From assembly GCA_947471745.1 (NCBI GenBank), contig CANJKZ010000960.1, forward strand, positions 248,001 through 312,000: 64,000 nt of DNA, given 5' to 3'. This document shows positions 1 through 10,200 of this stretch, in pieces. Source of the stretch: Closterium sp. Naga37s-1. Taxonomy: Eukaryota; Streptophyta; Zygnematophyceae; Desmidiales; Closteriaceae. Position 1 is the first letter of the stretch. Every line of letters starts with the position of its first letter. The position numbers were made by a program, and so were the translations under genes. The notes under the pieces are model-generated. The model saw only the letters and a program-made list of their open reading frames with translations, was not told where the DNA came from and made no database searches.

Positions 1-2
1 CG

Positions 3-1032
3 CCCCGTGAGTGGCACGACACGCTCAGGACGACTCTTGCTGCTCTTGGTTTTGCTCCTTCCACTGCTGACCCTTCTCTGTTTCTACGCACTGACGCTAC
101 TCTGCCGCCGTTCTACGTTCTTGTGTACGTAGACGACCTTGTCTTTGCTACTGCTGACACGGAGGCACTCGCCCACGTGAAGTCCGAGCTGCAGAAGAGA
201 CACACGTGCACAGACCTGGGTGAGCTGACAAGCTATCTTGGCTTGCGGATCACCCGGGACAGAGCACAGCGCACCATTACCTTGACTCAGTCACACATGG
301 TGCAGCAGGTCCTTCAGCGCTTCGGCTTCACCTACTCCTCGCCACAGTCCACTCCTCTACCTACCGGTCACTCGCTCTCAGCTCCACCTTCGGACGAGTC
401 CGTAGAGCCGAGTGGCCCGTATCCAGAGCTTGTGGGCTGCCTCATGTACCTGATGACTTGCACACGACCTGACCTCGCATACCCTCTCAGCCTTCTGGCT
501 CGCTACGTGGCTCCCGGCAGGCACCGAAAGGTGCACTGGGATGCTGCGAAGAGGGTGTTGCGATACTTGTGCAGTACATCGGGCATGGGGCTCGTGCTTG
601 GAGGACGGGCTCGAGTTGTCCTCACTGGTCACGCTGACGCCTCCTGGGTTGACGACTTGGCTACGCATCGGTCGTCACAGGGTTACATCTTCAGCCTTGG
701 CTCCGGTTCTGTCTCCTGGCGGTCTACCCGCTCTTCTTCTGTTCTCAGCTCCAGTTGGGAGGCTAAGATCTACGCTGGGGCCATGGCTGCACAGGAGCTT
801 CGCTGGCTCACCTACCTGCTGACCGACTTGGGAGAGGCGCCTCGTTCTCCTCCAGTTCTGTACGTTGACAACAAGGCCATGCTGGCCTTGTGTCAAGAGC
901 ACAGACTGGAGCACAGAACGAAGCACATTGCTCTGCGCTACTTCCTTGCTTGAGAGGTGCAGCAGCGTGGCCAGCTTCGTCTTGCTTACGTGGCCTCTCA
1001 GGCCAACACTGCTGATGTTTTCACCAAGGCAC
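3..1032 (+). pseudogene. Copia pol 3' fragment (RT palm to RNase H), B-like, broken
   Basis: The reading frame is open from base 3 and enters the window inside the reverse transcriptase domain, so the 5' part lies outside. YVDD, the RT catalytic motif, is at about 126-137. It is followed by the RT connection, the RNase H region ([13 protein letters not shown]) and the terminal RTKHIALRYF motif. Two lesions are visible against the intact copy at 31793-37648. The second Glu of the RNase H EAE motif, which aligns with a catalytic acidic residue of RNase H, is Lys (EAK). A CGA codon has become TGA at 951-953. Homology continues in frame past this stop to about 1032, then ends abruptly at a GC minisatellite before the 3' UTR and LTR. 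It shares variants (HRSSQGYIF) with the copy ending at 12572, so the two are close relatives. Confidence 0.9.
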
Positions 1033-1269
1033 CCCCCGCGCGCCCTGCTGTCCTGCTGCCCCGCGTGCCCTGCTCGCCCTGCAGCCCTGCGCGCCCTGCT
1101 GCCCTGCAGCCCTGTGCGCCCTACTGCCCTGTGCGCCCCGCGCGCCCTGCAGCCCTGCGCGCCACGCGCGCCCTGCTGCCCTGCTGCCCTGTGCGCCCCG
1201 CGCGCCCTGCAGCCCTGCTGCGCCCCGCGCGCCCTGCTGCCCTGCTGCCCTGTGTGCCCCGCGCGCCAT
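1033..1269. repeat. GC-rich minisatellite (CCTGCTGCCCTGCAGCCCTGTGCGCC-like units)
   Basis: This is an irregular tandem array of short words such as GCGCGCCCTG, CTGCCCTG and CAGCCCTGTGCGCCC. It has no stop codons in several frames, so it produces spurious Ala/Pro/Arg/Cys-rich ORFs. About 200 bp is almost base-for-base the same as 12590-12800, where it also abuts a truncated B-like pol, so the two arrays share a recent origin. Confidence 0.85.
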
Positions 1270-1270
1270 C

Positions 1271-1946
1271 GCTCAAAGCGAGCCATCCGGGAAAGATACG
1301 TGGTTCTTGGACAGCTGCTGTGGACAGCACATGTGCTCTTCAGGACGTTTTGTTCAACGTGAACACCAACTTCAACGCGAGGTCGTCATCACCGTCGCCA
1401 ACAATCAGAACCTGCGCACACGACGACAAGGCGTAGTACAACTTCAGTCACGAGAGACAAACGTCATACTGCAGATGTCAAAAGTTCTAATAGCAGAAGG
1501 GCTCAGTTACAACCTACTGAGCGTCAGTCAACTGATGGCGAAGGGCATCCACCTCGAAGCAAATAGTACCACTCAGGAGTTCAAATTATACCACGGGAAA
1601 GGCGGTCTTTACATCGGGAAGGCGGTCCTGAAAAACAACGTCTTCGTCCTCGACTTCGTCCCAGATCTTGGCACTGCTGACAGCGACGGGATTGTCACTT
1701 TCACCTCTTGGACACATCCACCGGATCTTGACCCCGACTTCAGTCCAGAAGGCTTCTGGTACTCGCACACCATCCCTGAGGCAGAACGAACAAGAGCATT
1801 AGCAACAATTCAACACTCAGCAGCAGCAGAGACAACATCGGAAGCAGTAAAAACAACGGCAGCAGCAGCAGCAGCAACATCAACGCCAATCGCTGGACCT
1901 TCAACTGCACCAGTTCCAATCGACGGCACTCCACCGACTGGCACAC
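1271..1946 (+). pseudogene. Aspartic protease region of a family C copia element, fragment
   Basis: The frame containing 1301-1945 encodes a Ty1/copia-type PR core: [11 protein letters not shown] at about 1301-1333, a beta-rich middle, then [16 protein letters not shown]. The latter is the conserved 'NLLSVSQL' block that precedes the pre-integrase region. The expected active-site D-S-G reads D-S-C (1310-1318), as it does in the family C element at 27636. After the PR comes a Ser/Thr/Ala-rich low-complexity tail. No gag or integrase is attached. The left edge is the minisatellite. The right edge at 1946/1947 joins antisense copia RT, so the tail of the open frame (to 1999) reads antisense RT and is not native. 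Confidence 0.8.
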
Positions 1947-3645
1947 GTAGACTGGCCAGCGGAGGCTCCACTGGGTACCTGCAGGAAACAACCCAGTGAA
2001 GCCAAGTGGGCGACACAGCCAGATCTCCTCGTGTAGGCTGCCCTACAAGAAATCCAAAGAGTGTAACTCGTAGTCACGCTGAGCAGCGACGTGCAGCAAC
2101 ACCCGAAGAGTAGTCATCTTCGGGGTGGGGGAGAAGGTTTGGAAGTAGTCGACTCCCTGTCGCTGACTGAAGCCTCTAGCAACGTAAAGTAGAACCCGGC
2201 GAAGAACCCGGCGGCCGCTTCACCCTGAAGATCCACATGCCATCGACTATGTTCGCCCGAGACGGGGGAACTGCGTCGACGTAGGTGCCTGTGGACTTCC
2301 AGGATGCCATCTCGGCATCCATGGCTGTCTCCCACTAAGAGGAGTAAGGACCCGTAATCGCCTCTGCGTAAGAGCGCAGGGTCGGGATGTCTGGTGCATC
2401 CGGGTCTCCCTCACGGGGAAGCAACATGGAAGCGAAACAAGGTACAGCAGCTGCAAGACACTCAAATTCGTCCTGCCTGTCCTCAAGGACGCCCGTGCCA
2501 AGAGCACACTCACCCCCGACGGACGGAGGACTGACAGACTCAGACTCAGAAATAAGAGCAGTGGCGAGGAGACGAGAGATAGTGGGACTAGCAACACGAG
2601 CGCGGTCAGACTCAGGGTCAGGGATGGCAGGAAGAGAGGACTCAGGAGGATCAAGAAGAGGAACACGCAGTGGAACAGAGGAAGGAAGAAGTGCCATAGC
2701 GTGTGTGCCGAGGACAGGAGGAGGACACGGACGAGGAACGCGACGACCAGTGCGAACAGGCAAGGCAGGACGAGACTGAGGCTCCCGACGCTCTGTAAGA
2801 CCTCCGGTCTTCTCAGTGTAGGGAGAAGGAGCAGGCAGTGGGGAGGCAGGTTGCAGTGGCGGCTGCGACTAGTCAGGGGGTGGACACAGGAAAGGAGGAG
2901 GAAGAAGGCTAGGAGAGGACAGCCTAAGGAAGACGCAAGGAATCCCGCGATCGGAGAGCTTGTCTGCGGATGTATCGCGGACAAAGGCACGAGAACCCCA
3001 GTCCCGGAACACTGACGCATCGCCAACCTTCCCCGTCCAACGTAGTGTGGGGGAAGTCTCTTGCAAGGAGACATGGGGCCAGAGGTTGAGCTGATGCGCA
3101 GCATACCAGACCGCAAACGGCCACAGAAAATGGGGAGCTGCCGCATGGACCATGGAGGTATGAGCCACCTCCATGACCAAGCCAATGCGGCGCTCAGCAA
3201 TCCCATTTTGCTGAGGAGAGGCCGGAAGCGTGAACGACACGAGAATGCCCTCCCCACGACAAAAGTCCCGCAAGAGGTCGGAGGAGAACTCACCACCTCT
3301 GTCAGAGTGCAGACGCAGGACAGGAAGGTCCTGGCAAAACCGCTCGCGGAGCTGGAGACAAACTGCACGGATCCAAGGGATCAAGACATCAGGGACCTCA
3401 CCCTTGCTGCGCAAGGGGAAGACCGTGGTGTAACACGTGTAGTCGTCGACAACCAGCAGAAAGTAACGCTCGCGGCCCTGTCCAGTGATGCGGGCTGGGC
3501 CCCACACGACCATGTGGAGGGTCTGCAGGGGAGCAGTCGTCAGGGGAAACGAGGAGAAGTGAGGAGCGGTGCGCTGCCGCCCCTCGACGCAAGGAAGGCA
3601 GGGCGGGGAAGGCGAGGGGGGGAGGAGAGGCAGAGACCTAGGAAG
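1947..3645 (-). pseudogene. A1 pol, second half: pre-integrase, integrase, RT start; broken
   Basis: Read 3645 to 1947. The pre-integrase zinc-region remnant lies near 3600. The integrase core is in one frame (3513-2869) with LHSDRGGEF and QQNGIAERRIG, the second Asp and the Glu of the DD35E triad. The first catalytic Asp (HMDVWGP in the intact copy) is Val here (MVVWGP), so the integrase should be dead. After CVFL the frame jumps to sequence that follows the Gly/Ala spacer in intact copies. The integrase C-terminus and spacer, roughly 0.9 kb, are therefore deleted. A further open piece (2763-2335) holds the pre-RT linker (GGECALGTGVLEDRQ), followed by frameshifted RT N-terminus (VARGF-like, SPTPKMTTL-like, QWSLRWPVY) that ends at 1947. 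Confidence 0.88.
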
Positions 3646-3886
3646 TGTCCGAATATATTTTATATATATTGCTGTATAACTGCATATAGTTATACCTGTA
3701 GTGTAGTTATTGTTATAGTTCCTGTAGGTGGTGCACCCTTTGCCATCTCTCGCTCCTATATCTTGTACTTTCTTCTCTTAGTGAACCACCTTTCCTATCT
3801 CACTTTTTACTCTCGACAATTGCCTAGCCTAAACACTAGCATGGCTCCTAAGCTTTCCCCTCCCTACTAAGCTACGTATTCTAACA
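3646..3886 (+). repeat. Element E 5' LTR
   Basis: 241 bp, AT-rich unlike its surroundings, bounded TGTCCGAA...TTCTAACA. It contains a TATATAT stretch near 3656-3668 that could be a TATA box. It matches 13327-13567 across the full length. Confidence 0.93.
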
Positions 3887-3901
3887 TGCTATCAGAGTAG
3901 G
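3887..3901 (+). promoter_or_regulatory. Element E primer-binding site
   Basis: TGCTATCAGAGTAGG starts immediately after the LTR. It resembles the TGGTATCAGAGC PBS (initiator tRNA-Met) usual in copia elements, with mismatches at position 3 and at the end of that core. Confidence 0.75.
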
Positions 3902-4580
3902 TCGCTTCTAGAACCTAATGTTCATGGGCCCACCACCTACTGCCCTCCTAGCCTAGGCCCCGGCCCGTCGCCCCTAGCCCCTAGGCTCGGCCCCTTGGCC
4001 CCGTCGCCCCTAGTCGTGGCCCCTAGGCCCCGTCGCCTCGGCCCCTTGGCCCCGTCGCCTCGCCCCCTTGGCCCCGTCGCCCCTAGCCGTGGCCCCTAGG
4101 CCGCGTCGCCCCCAACTGCGGCCCCTCGCGACCCTATGCCCGTCGCCCCGTCGCTTCTGCCCCTTGGCCTTGTCACCCCTAGCCGCGGCCCCTAGGCCCC
4201 GTCGCCCCCACCTGCGGCCCCTCGCGACCCTAGGCCCCGTCGCCTCGGCACCGGTGCCCCGTCGCTCCTAGTCGCGGCCCCCAGGCCCCATCGCCCCCCA
4301 ACTGCGGCCCCTCGCGACCCTAGGCCCGTCGCCCCGTCGCCTCGGCCCCTTGGCCCCGTCACCCCTAGCTGCGGCCCCTAGGCCCCGTCGCCCCCAGCTG
4401 CGGCCCCTAGCGACCCTAGGCCCCGTCGCCCCTAGCTGCGGCCCTCGTCGACCCGTTGCCCCGTCGCCCCTAGCTATGGCCCCTCGCGACCTGCCGCCCC
4501 TAACCGCGGCCCCGTCGCCTCTAGCCTCGGCCCCTCGCAACCTGTCGCCCCTAGCCGCGGCCCCGGTGCCCTGTCGCATC
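3902..4580 (+). repeat. Element E leader: GC-rich tandem repeats
   Basis: A GGGCCCACCAC box lies at 3926-3936, as in families A and B. It is followed by degenerate units built from CCCCTAGCCGCGGCCCCTAG and CCCCGTCGCC words. No coding signal was recognised; long open frames here are a by-product of base composition. Confidence 0.75.
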
Positions 4581-5399
4581 ATGGAGGGTAAGGGGGTGGC
4601 AAGAGGGGTGACGGTTTCTTCCTGCCCGCGTGCCCTGCAGTCGCACGTGCAGCTCCGCCCCTGCCCCCCTCCCCCCCCTCCATGGGGACGGGGGGGAGAG
4701 GGTGTGAGGGGGTGGCGGATGTGCCTCAGCAGCAGCAGCTGCTGCCACGCCTCCTCCTCTCTCTCTCCCTGCCGCACCTTGTGTTCGGAGGGGGGGGGGA
4801 GCTTGGAGGTTCAGGGGGAGGCAGGAGGGGATCTGCAGCACCAGCCCCCCCCGCCCCCCCTTTCTCCTCTATCCCTGGGGGGTGAAGGATTGTGGAGCAG
4901 CAGTGGGGGGGAGGGGATCTGCAGCACCAGCCCCCCCCACCCCCCCCTTCTCCTACCTCCCCCTGCTGCGGGTGCAGCAGTGGGGGGGAGGGGATCTGCA
5001 GCACCAACCCCCCCCGTCCCCCCCCTTTTCCTTCATCCCTGGGAGGTGACGGATAGTGGAGCAGCAGTGGGGGAGAGGGGATTTGCAGCATCAGCCCCCC
5101 CCCCCGCCCCCCCTTCTCCTCTCTCTCTCTCCCTGCCGCACCTTGTGTTGGGAGGGGGGGAGGAGCTTGGATGTTAAGGGGGTGGCAAGAGGGGATCTGC
5201 AGCACCAGCCCCCCTGCCCCCCCCCCCCCCCCCCCTCCCCCCGCCCAGCGCCCTACCTGCGCTGCTGGCAAGCGCCCTGTCTGCGCTGCTGCGCTGCCGT
5301 CTGCTCCTTACCAGCGCTGCTCGTGCACTACCCCTGCTGCGTGCACTGGTTTCACTGCCACTCAGCAACTGCTGCTGCCGCCCTTGCCTTGCTGTAGAG
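4581..5399 (+). repeat. Element E internal C/G-tract tandem repeats
   Basis: Imperfect units of several tens of bases contain GGGGATCTGCAGCACCA followed by C8-C15 runs and CTCCTCTCTCTCCCTGCCGCACC. They recur near 4830, 4910, 4990, 5080 and 5195. The same type of sequence is found at 12930-13250. No gene is seen. Confidence 0.7.
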
Positions 5400-5807
5400 G
5401 CTACTGCCACTACAGCCCCTTGCTGCTGCCGCTACAGCCCTTGCTGCTGCCGCTACAGCCCCTGCTGCTGCCGCTACAGCCCTTGCTGTTGCCGCTACAG
5501 CCCTTGCTGCTGCCGCTACAGCCCTTGCTGCTGCCGCTACAGCCCCTGCTGCTGCCGCTACAGCCCTTGCTGCCGCCGCTACAGCCCTTGCTGCCGCCGC
5601 TACAGCCCTTGCTGCGGCCGCTACAGCCCTTGCTGTTGCCGCTACAGCCCTTGCTGCTGCCGCTACAGTCCTTGCTGCTGCCGCTACAGCCCTTGCTGCT
5701 GCCGCTACAGCCCTTGCTGCTGCCGCTACAGCCCTTGCCGCTGCTGCTACAGACCCTGCTGCTGCCGCTACAGCCCTTGTTGCGGCCGCTACAGCCCTTG
5801 CTGTTGC
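5400..5807 (+). repeat. 21-bp tandem repeat (CTGCTGCCGCTACAGCCCTTG)
   Basis: About 19 head-to-tail units of 21 bp with few variants. The period is a multiple of three, so it gives open frames on both strands (LLPLQPL on +, AVAAAAR on -); I regard these as spurious. It ends exactly at the B-element LTR. Confidence 0.88.
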
Positions 5808-5943
5808 TGTCAAACTTATATCTGCTATGGTCTATTTAGGCTGTAGTGGGGTAGCTCTTAGAGGGTACAACACTAATGTATTTCCTACTTGTACCCATCT
5901 CATTTTCTAGTTTATTCATTTTATTTCGTCAATCCTTCTCACA
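5808..5943 (+). repeat. Family B 5' LTR (B3)
   Basis: 136 bp, TGTCAAAC...TTCTCACA, closely matching the LTRs at 30340-30472 and 37878-38011. Confidence 0.93.
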
Positions 5944-7212
5944 TGGTATAGAGCTAGTCTCGAGAATTTTTAAAAAGGGCCCACCACTGAAATTCTTCAC
6001 TGCCTGCTCGACGCGCGCGTCGCGCCTTCCCTTCGAGGCCCGTCGCGGCCCCTGCGCCTGCCCTTAGAGCCAGCGCCCGCCCCGTAAGGCCCCGTAAGGC
6101 CCCCTTTTCCGGCCCCGTAAGGCCCCGTAAGGCCCCGTAAGGCCCCGTAAGGCCCCGTAAGGCCCCTTAAGGCCCCGTTTACGGCCCCGTTTACGGCCCC
6201 GTTAGGCCCCGTAAGGCCCCATAAGGCCCCGTTTACGGCCCCGTTTAATGCCCCGTAAGGCCCCGTAAGGCCCCGTAAGGCCCCTTTTACGGCCCCGTTT
6301 AAGGCCCCGTAAGGCCCCGTAAGGCCCCGTAAGGCCCCATTTACGGCCCCGTTTAAGGCCCCGTAAGGCCCCGTAAGGCCCCGTAAGGCCCTGTAAGGCC
6401 CCGTCAGGCCCCGTAAGGCCCCGTTTACGGCCCCGTTTAAGGCCCCGTAAGGCCCCGTAAGGCCCCGTCAGGCCTCGTTTAAGGCCCCGTAAGGCCCCGT
6501 AAGGCCCCGTCAGGCCCCGTCTAAGGCCCCGTTAGGCCCCGTACGGCCCCGTCAGGCCCAGTTCTCGGCCCCGTCAGGCCCTGCCCCGGCCCTTCCCCAA
6601 CCTGTCGCGGCCCTGCGCCGGCCCTGCTGCAGCCCTGTCGCAGCTCTGCCCCGGCCCTGCTCCTGCACTGCCACGGCCCGGCCCCGGCCCTGCCCCGGAC
6701 CTGTCGCGGCCTCGCCCCGGCCCTGTCCCGGCCCTGCTCCGACCCTGCCCCGGCCCTGCCCAGGCCCTGCCCCGGCCCTGCCCCGGCCCTGCCCCCTGCC
6801 TCGGCCCTGCTCCGACCCTGCCCCGGCCCTGCCCCGGCCCTGCCCCGGCACTGCTCCGGCCCTGCCCCAGCTCTGCCCCGGCCCTGCCCCGACCCTGCCC
6901 CGGCCCTGCCCCGGCTCTGCCCCGGCCCTGCCCCGGCCCTGCCCCGGCTCTGCCCCGGCCCTGCCCCGGCCCTGCCCCGGCCCTGCTCCTAAACTGCCCC
7001 GGCCCTGGCCCGGCTCTGCCCCGGCCCTGCCCCGGCCCTGCCCCGGCCCTGCTCCTGAACTGCCCCGGCCTTACCCCGGCCCTGCCCCAGCCTCTCCCCT
7101 GGTAAGAGCGCCGCGCTGTCGAGCCACACCGCCCTGCCGAGCTGCGCCGCCCTGCCTAGCCTGCTTAGCTGAGATGCACTGCTGCTGCTGCTAGCCTGCT
7201 GCTTCTCCTATC
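5944..7212 (+). repeat. B3 PBS and repeat-rich leader
   Basis: The PBS TGGTATAGAGCTAG (5944-5957) is a one-base-short version of TGGTATCAGAGC. A GGGCCCACCAC box lies at 5977-5987. Next come a 10-bp repeat (GGCCCCGTAA with GTTTACGG variants, about 6080-6560) and then a 12-bp repeat (CCCCGGCCCTGC, about 6590-7090). The gag ATG follows at 7213. No gene is seen in the leader. Confidence 0.85.
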
Positions 7213-10200
7213 ATGGCTAGTCTCAATGTTCTTACCTTTGATGCTGAGGGTCGAGCTGTTGACTTTGAGGTCTGGCTAGATGATCTGCAGCTTTTCCTAC
7301 AGTGCGATAGCAAGGATGGTCTCTCACTGTTCGATCTTACGTCTGGCGCCTCTACTGCCCCTACTGCTGATGCTGACAGTACTGTTTGCTCGCAGTGGCT
7401 CACGCGCGATGCTGCTGCTCGTCTTGCTGTGCGCAATCACCTGCCGTCTACTGAGCGCGCGCACTTTAGTCAGTACAAGAGTGCTAGGGCTCTGTACGAT
7501 GCTGTAGTTGCACGCTACTCCTCTCCTACCACTGCTGCCCTCAGCCGCCTCATGCTGCCGTACCTTTTTCCTGACCTTGCCGCCTTTGCCACAGTTGCTG
7601 ACCTAGTTGCTCACCTCCGCACTAGTGACGCTCGCTACCGCGCTGCCCTTCCCACTGAGTTTCTTCCCACGAACTCCCCCCCCATGTACATCACCCTTTA
7701 CTACCTAGTCACCCGCCTCCCTGACTCTCTCTCCTCAGTCAGGGATCACTTTCTCTCCCTTTGCCCTACCGAGCTGACTGTCGACTTGCTAGAGGAGCGC
7801 CTTGCTGCAGCTGAGAAGAGTATCTTAGCTGTTGGGGCTTCCCGCGGCGACCGTCGCACCCCCTTCTTTGAGGGGTGTTCCCCTGTCCCCCTTCTCCCCT
7901 CTGTTGCCTCTGCTACTGCTGTCGACCTCGTTGGCACTGAGGAGGTCGGCGCTGCGTCTGCCCCTAGTGGGCGACGCCGCACTGGCAAGGGCAAGGGAAG
8001 CAAGGGTGGTGGAGGGGGCGGTGGAGGAAGCGGTGGAGGAGGTGGAGGTGGTGGTGGGGGTGGTCCCGGGGGTGGGGGCGTCGGTGGCGGCGGTGGAGGC
8101 CGTGGAGGCGGTGGCGGAGGCGGTGGAGGCGGCGGCAGCGGTAGTGGAGGTAGCGGAGGAGGTGGTGCTGGTCGCGGTGCAGCCACGCAGCGTGGAGGCC
8201 TTGGTGGCGGCCAGCGTCAGCAGCAGCTGCGCACCCGTGAGACCCCGTCTGTTCAGCAGCTTCGTGAGTGGTACGCTGGGCGTGGGAGGTCTGGGGGTGC
8301 AGGTCCCTGCACGTACGTTCTTCGCACAGGCACTCGTAGTGGGGAGGTGTGTGGTCTCCCACACACCACGCAGCGCTGCTTCGGCCGCCTGACTGACGCT
8401 TGGCGTACCCTGTTTCCTGACGCTGTTGAGCTTCCTCGTTGGCATGATCTGCTTCTGCAGAATGTGCCTATCTTTGATCTAGACTTTGATGCTATCCTTG
8501 CTGCCATGTATGCTCTTGCTGATATTACTGAGGGTGACTGTTACCTGCGTATCCCGCCCGACCCGGGCACTGTGGCTGCTGCTCTAGGTGCTAGTGCGGC
8601 TGCTGCTCTAGGTGCTAGTGCGTCTGCTGCTCCAGGTGCTGGTACGTCTCCTCTCTCAGGTACTGCACCTACTGAGTCCTTTCACACCTTCACACTTGAC
8701 TCTGGTGCTTCGCGCTCTTTCTTTAGAGACAGCACCACGCTCACGCCGCTCAGTCGGCCTGTTGCGGTCTCCCTTGCTAGTACTTGCACACTCCTCCACT
8801 GTCCTACCGTGTCCTGCGGCCCCGTCGGGCTTGCTGTCGGGACTCCACCTCCCCTCGTTCTCTACGAACCTGGTGAGTGGAGCTGACCTCCAGGACGCGT
8901 GGGTTGACCAGTTCACCCCTGGAGGTCAGCGTGTGACCCACTGCACTTGCTCTCGGACGGGCCGTCACCTGGCCACGTTCACCAGGGTCGAGTCTGTACA
9001 CACTGACTACTGCGCCTCCTCCGGTCTCAGCGTCTGGTCAGGTAGCTGCGTCCAGTCAGGTGTTTGCTGCCGCGTCCAGGTCTAGTCCTGCGTCTGCCCC
9101 CTGCTCGTGTCGTCCTTTGGCACACGAGACTCTCCTTTGGCACCACCGCCTTGGTCACCCCTCCCTGCCTCGTCTTCGAGGTATGGCCTCCCGTGCCCTT
9201 GTCTCGGGTCGACCCAGGTCCCTCCCTCCCCTTCCTCCGGGGCCTGCCCCCACCTGTGTTCCTTGTGTCGAGGGCCGGCAGCGCGCCGCCCCTCACTCCT
9301 CCTCGTTTCCTCCGACTGAGGCCCCTCTGCAGACTCTTCACATGGACGTGTGGGGCCCAGCCCGCGTCCGTGGACAGGGTCACGAGCGCTACTTCCTCCT
9401 GGTCGTTGACGACTACTCGCGTTACACCACAGTCTTCCCCTTGCGCAGCAAGGGTGAGGTCACTGAGGTGTTGATCGTTTGGATCCGCGGTGCTCGTCGC
9501 CAGCTCAGTGAGAGTTTCGGCTCAGACCTTCCTGTTCTGCACCTGCACTCGGACAGAGGCGGGGAGTTTTCCTCCGACCTCCTGAGGGCCTTCTGTCGTT
9601 CGGAGGGCATTCGCCAGACGTTCACGCTTCCGGCCTCCCCGCAGCAAAATGGGATTGCTGAGCGCCGCATTGGCATGGTCATGGACGTCGCTCGTACGTC
9701 CATGATCCATGCGGCTGCTCCCCATTTTCTGTGGCCGTTCGCGGTTCAGTACGCGGCGCATCAGATCAACCTTCAGCCTCGTGTCTCCTTGCCGGAGACC
9801 ACACCTACTCTGCGGTGGACGGGGAAGGTTGGCGATGCGTCCGCGTTTCGTGTCTGGGGATCTCGAGCTTTTGTCCGCGATACTACTGCGGACAAGCTGT
9901 CCTCCCGTGCCGTTCCCTGTGTCTTCCTTGGCTTCCCTCCTGACGCACCCGGGTGGCAGTTCTACCACCCCACCTCGCGTCGTGTTCTGTCCTCTCAGGA
10001 CGTCACGTTCGACGAGTCGGTGTCGTACTACCATCTCTTTCCCTACCGCACTGCCTCTCCCCCCCCCCCGCCGCTCTTCCTCGCACCAGGTACTCCCCTG
10101 GTAGACCCCCTCCCCCCCCAGGGTCCTGCCCCCTCAGGTGTGTCCCAGGTAGACCCTGCCGAGCCGGTCGAGGTAGCTCTCGACTCAGGTGCTGCTAGGG

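Noticed and set aside
1740-1999. Native C-terminus of the family C protease fragment
   Set aside because: From 1947 the frame reads antisense copia RT (A1), so the last codons belong to another element.
3646-3886. AT-rich segment as a cellular promoter
   Set aside because: A full-length copy at 13327-13567 with a flanking TSD and PBS shows it is an LTR.
5171-5839. Leu/Pro-rich 222-codon frame and the opposite Ala/Arg frame
   Set aside because: Produced by a 21-bp tandem repeat whose period is a multiple of three; it runs into an LTR.
7746-8186. Poly-Pro 146-codon frame on the minus strand (also at 29778 and 32326)
   Set aside because: Antisense of the poly-Gly tract in gag; it recurs only because gag recurs.
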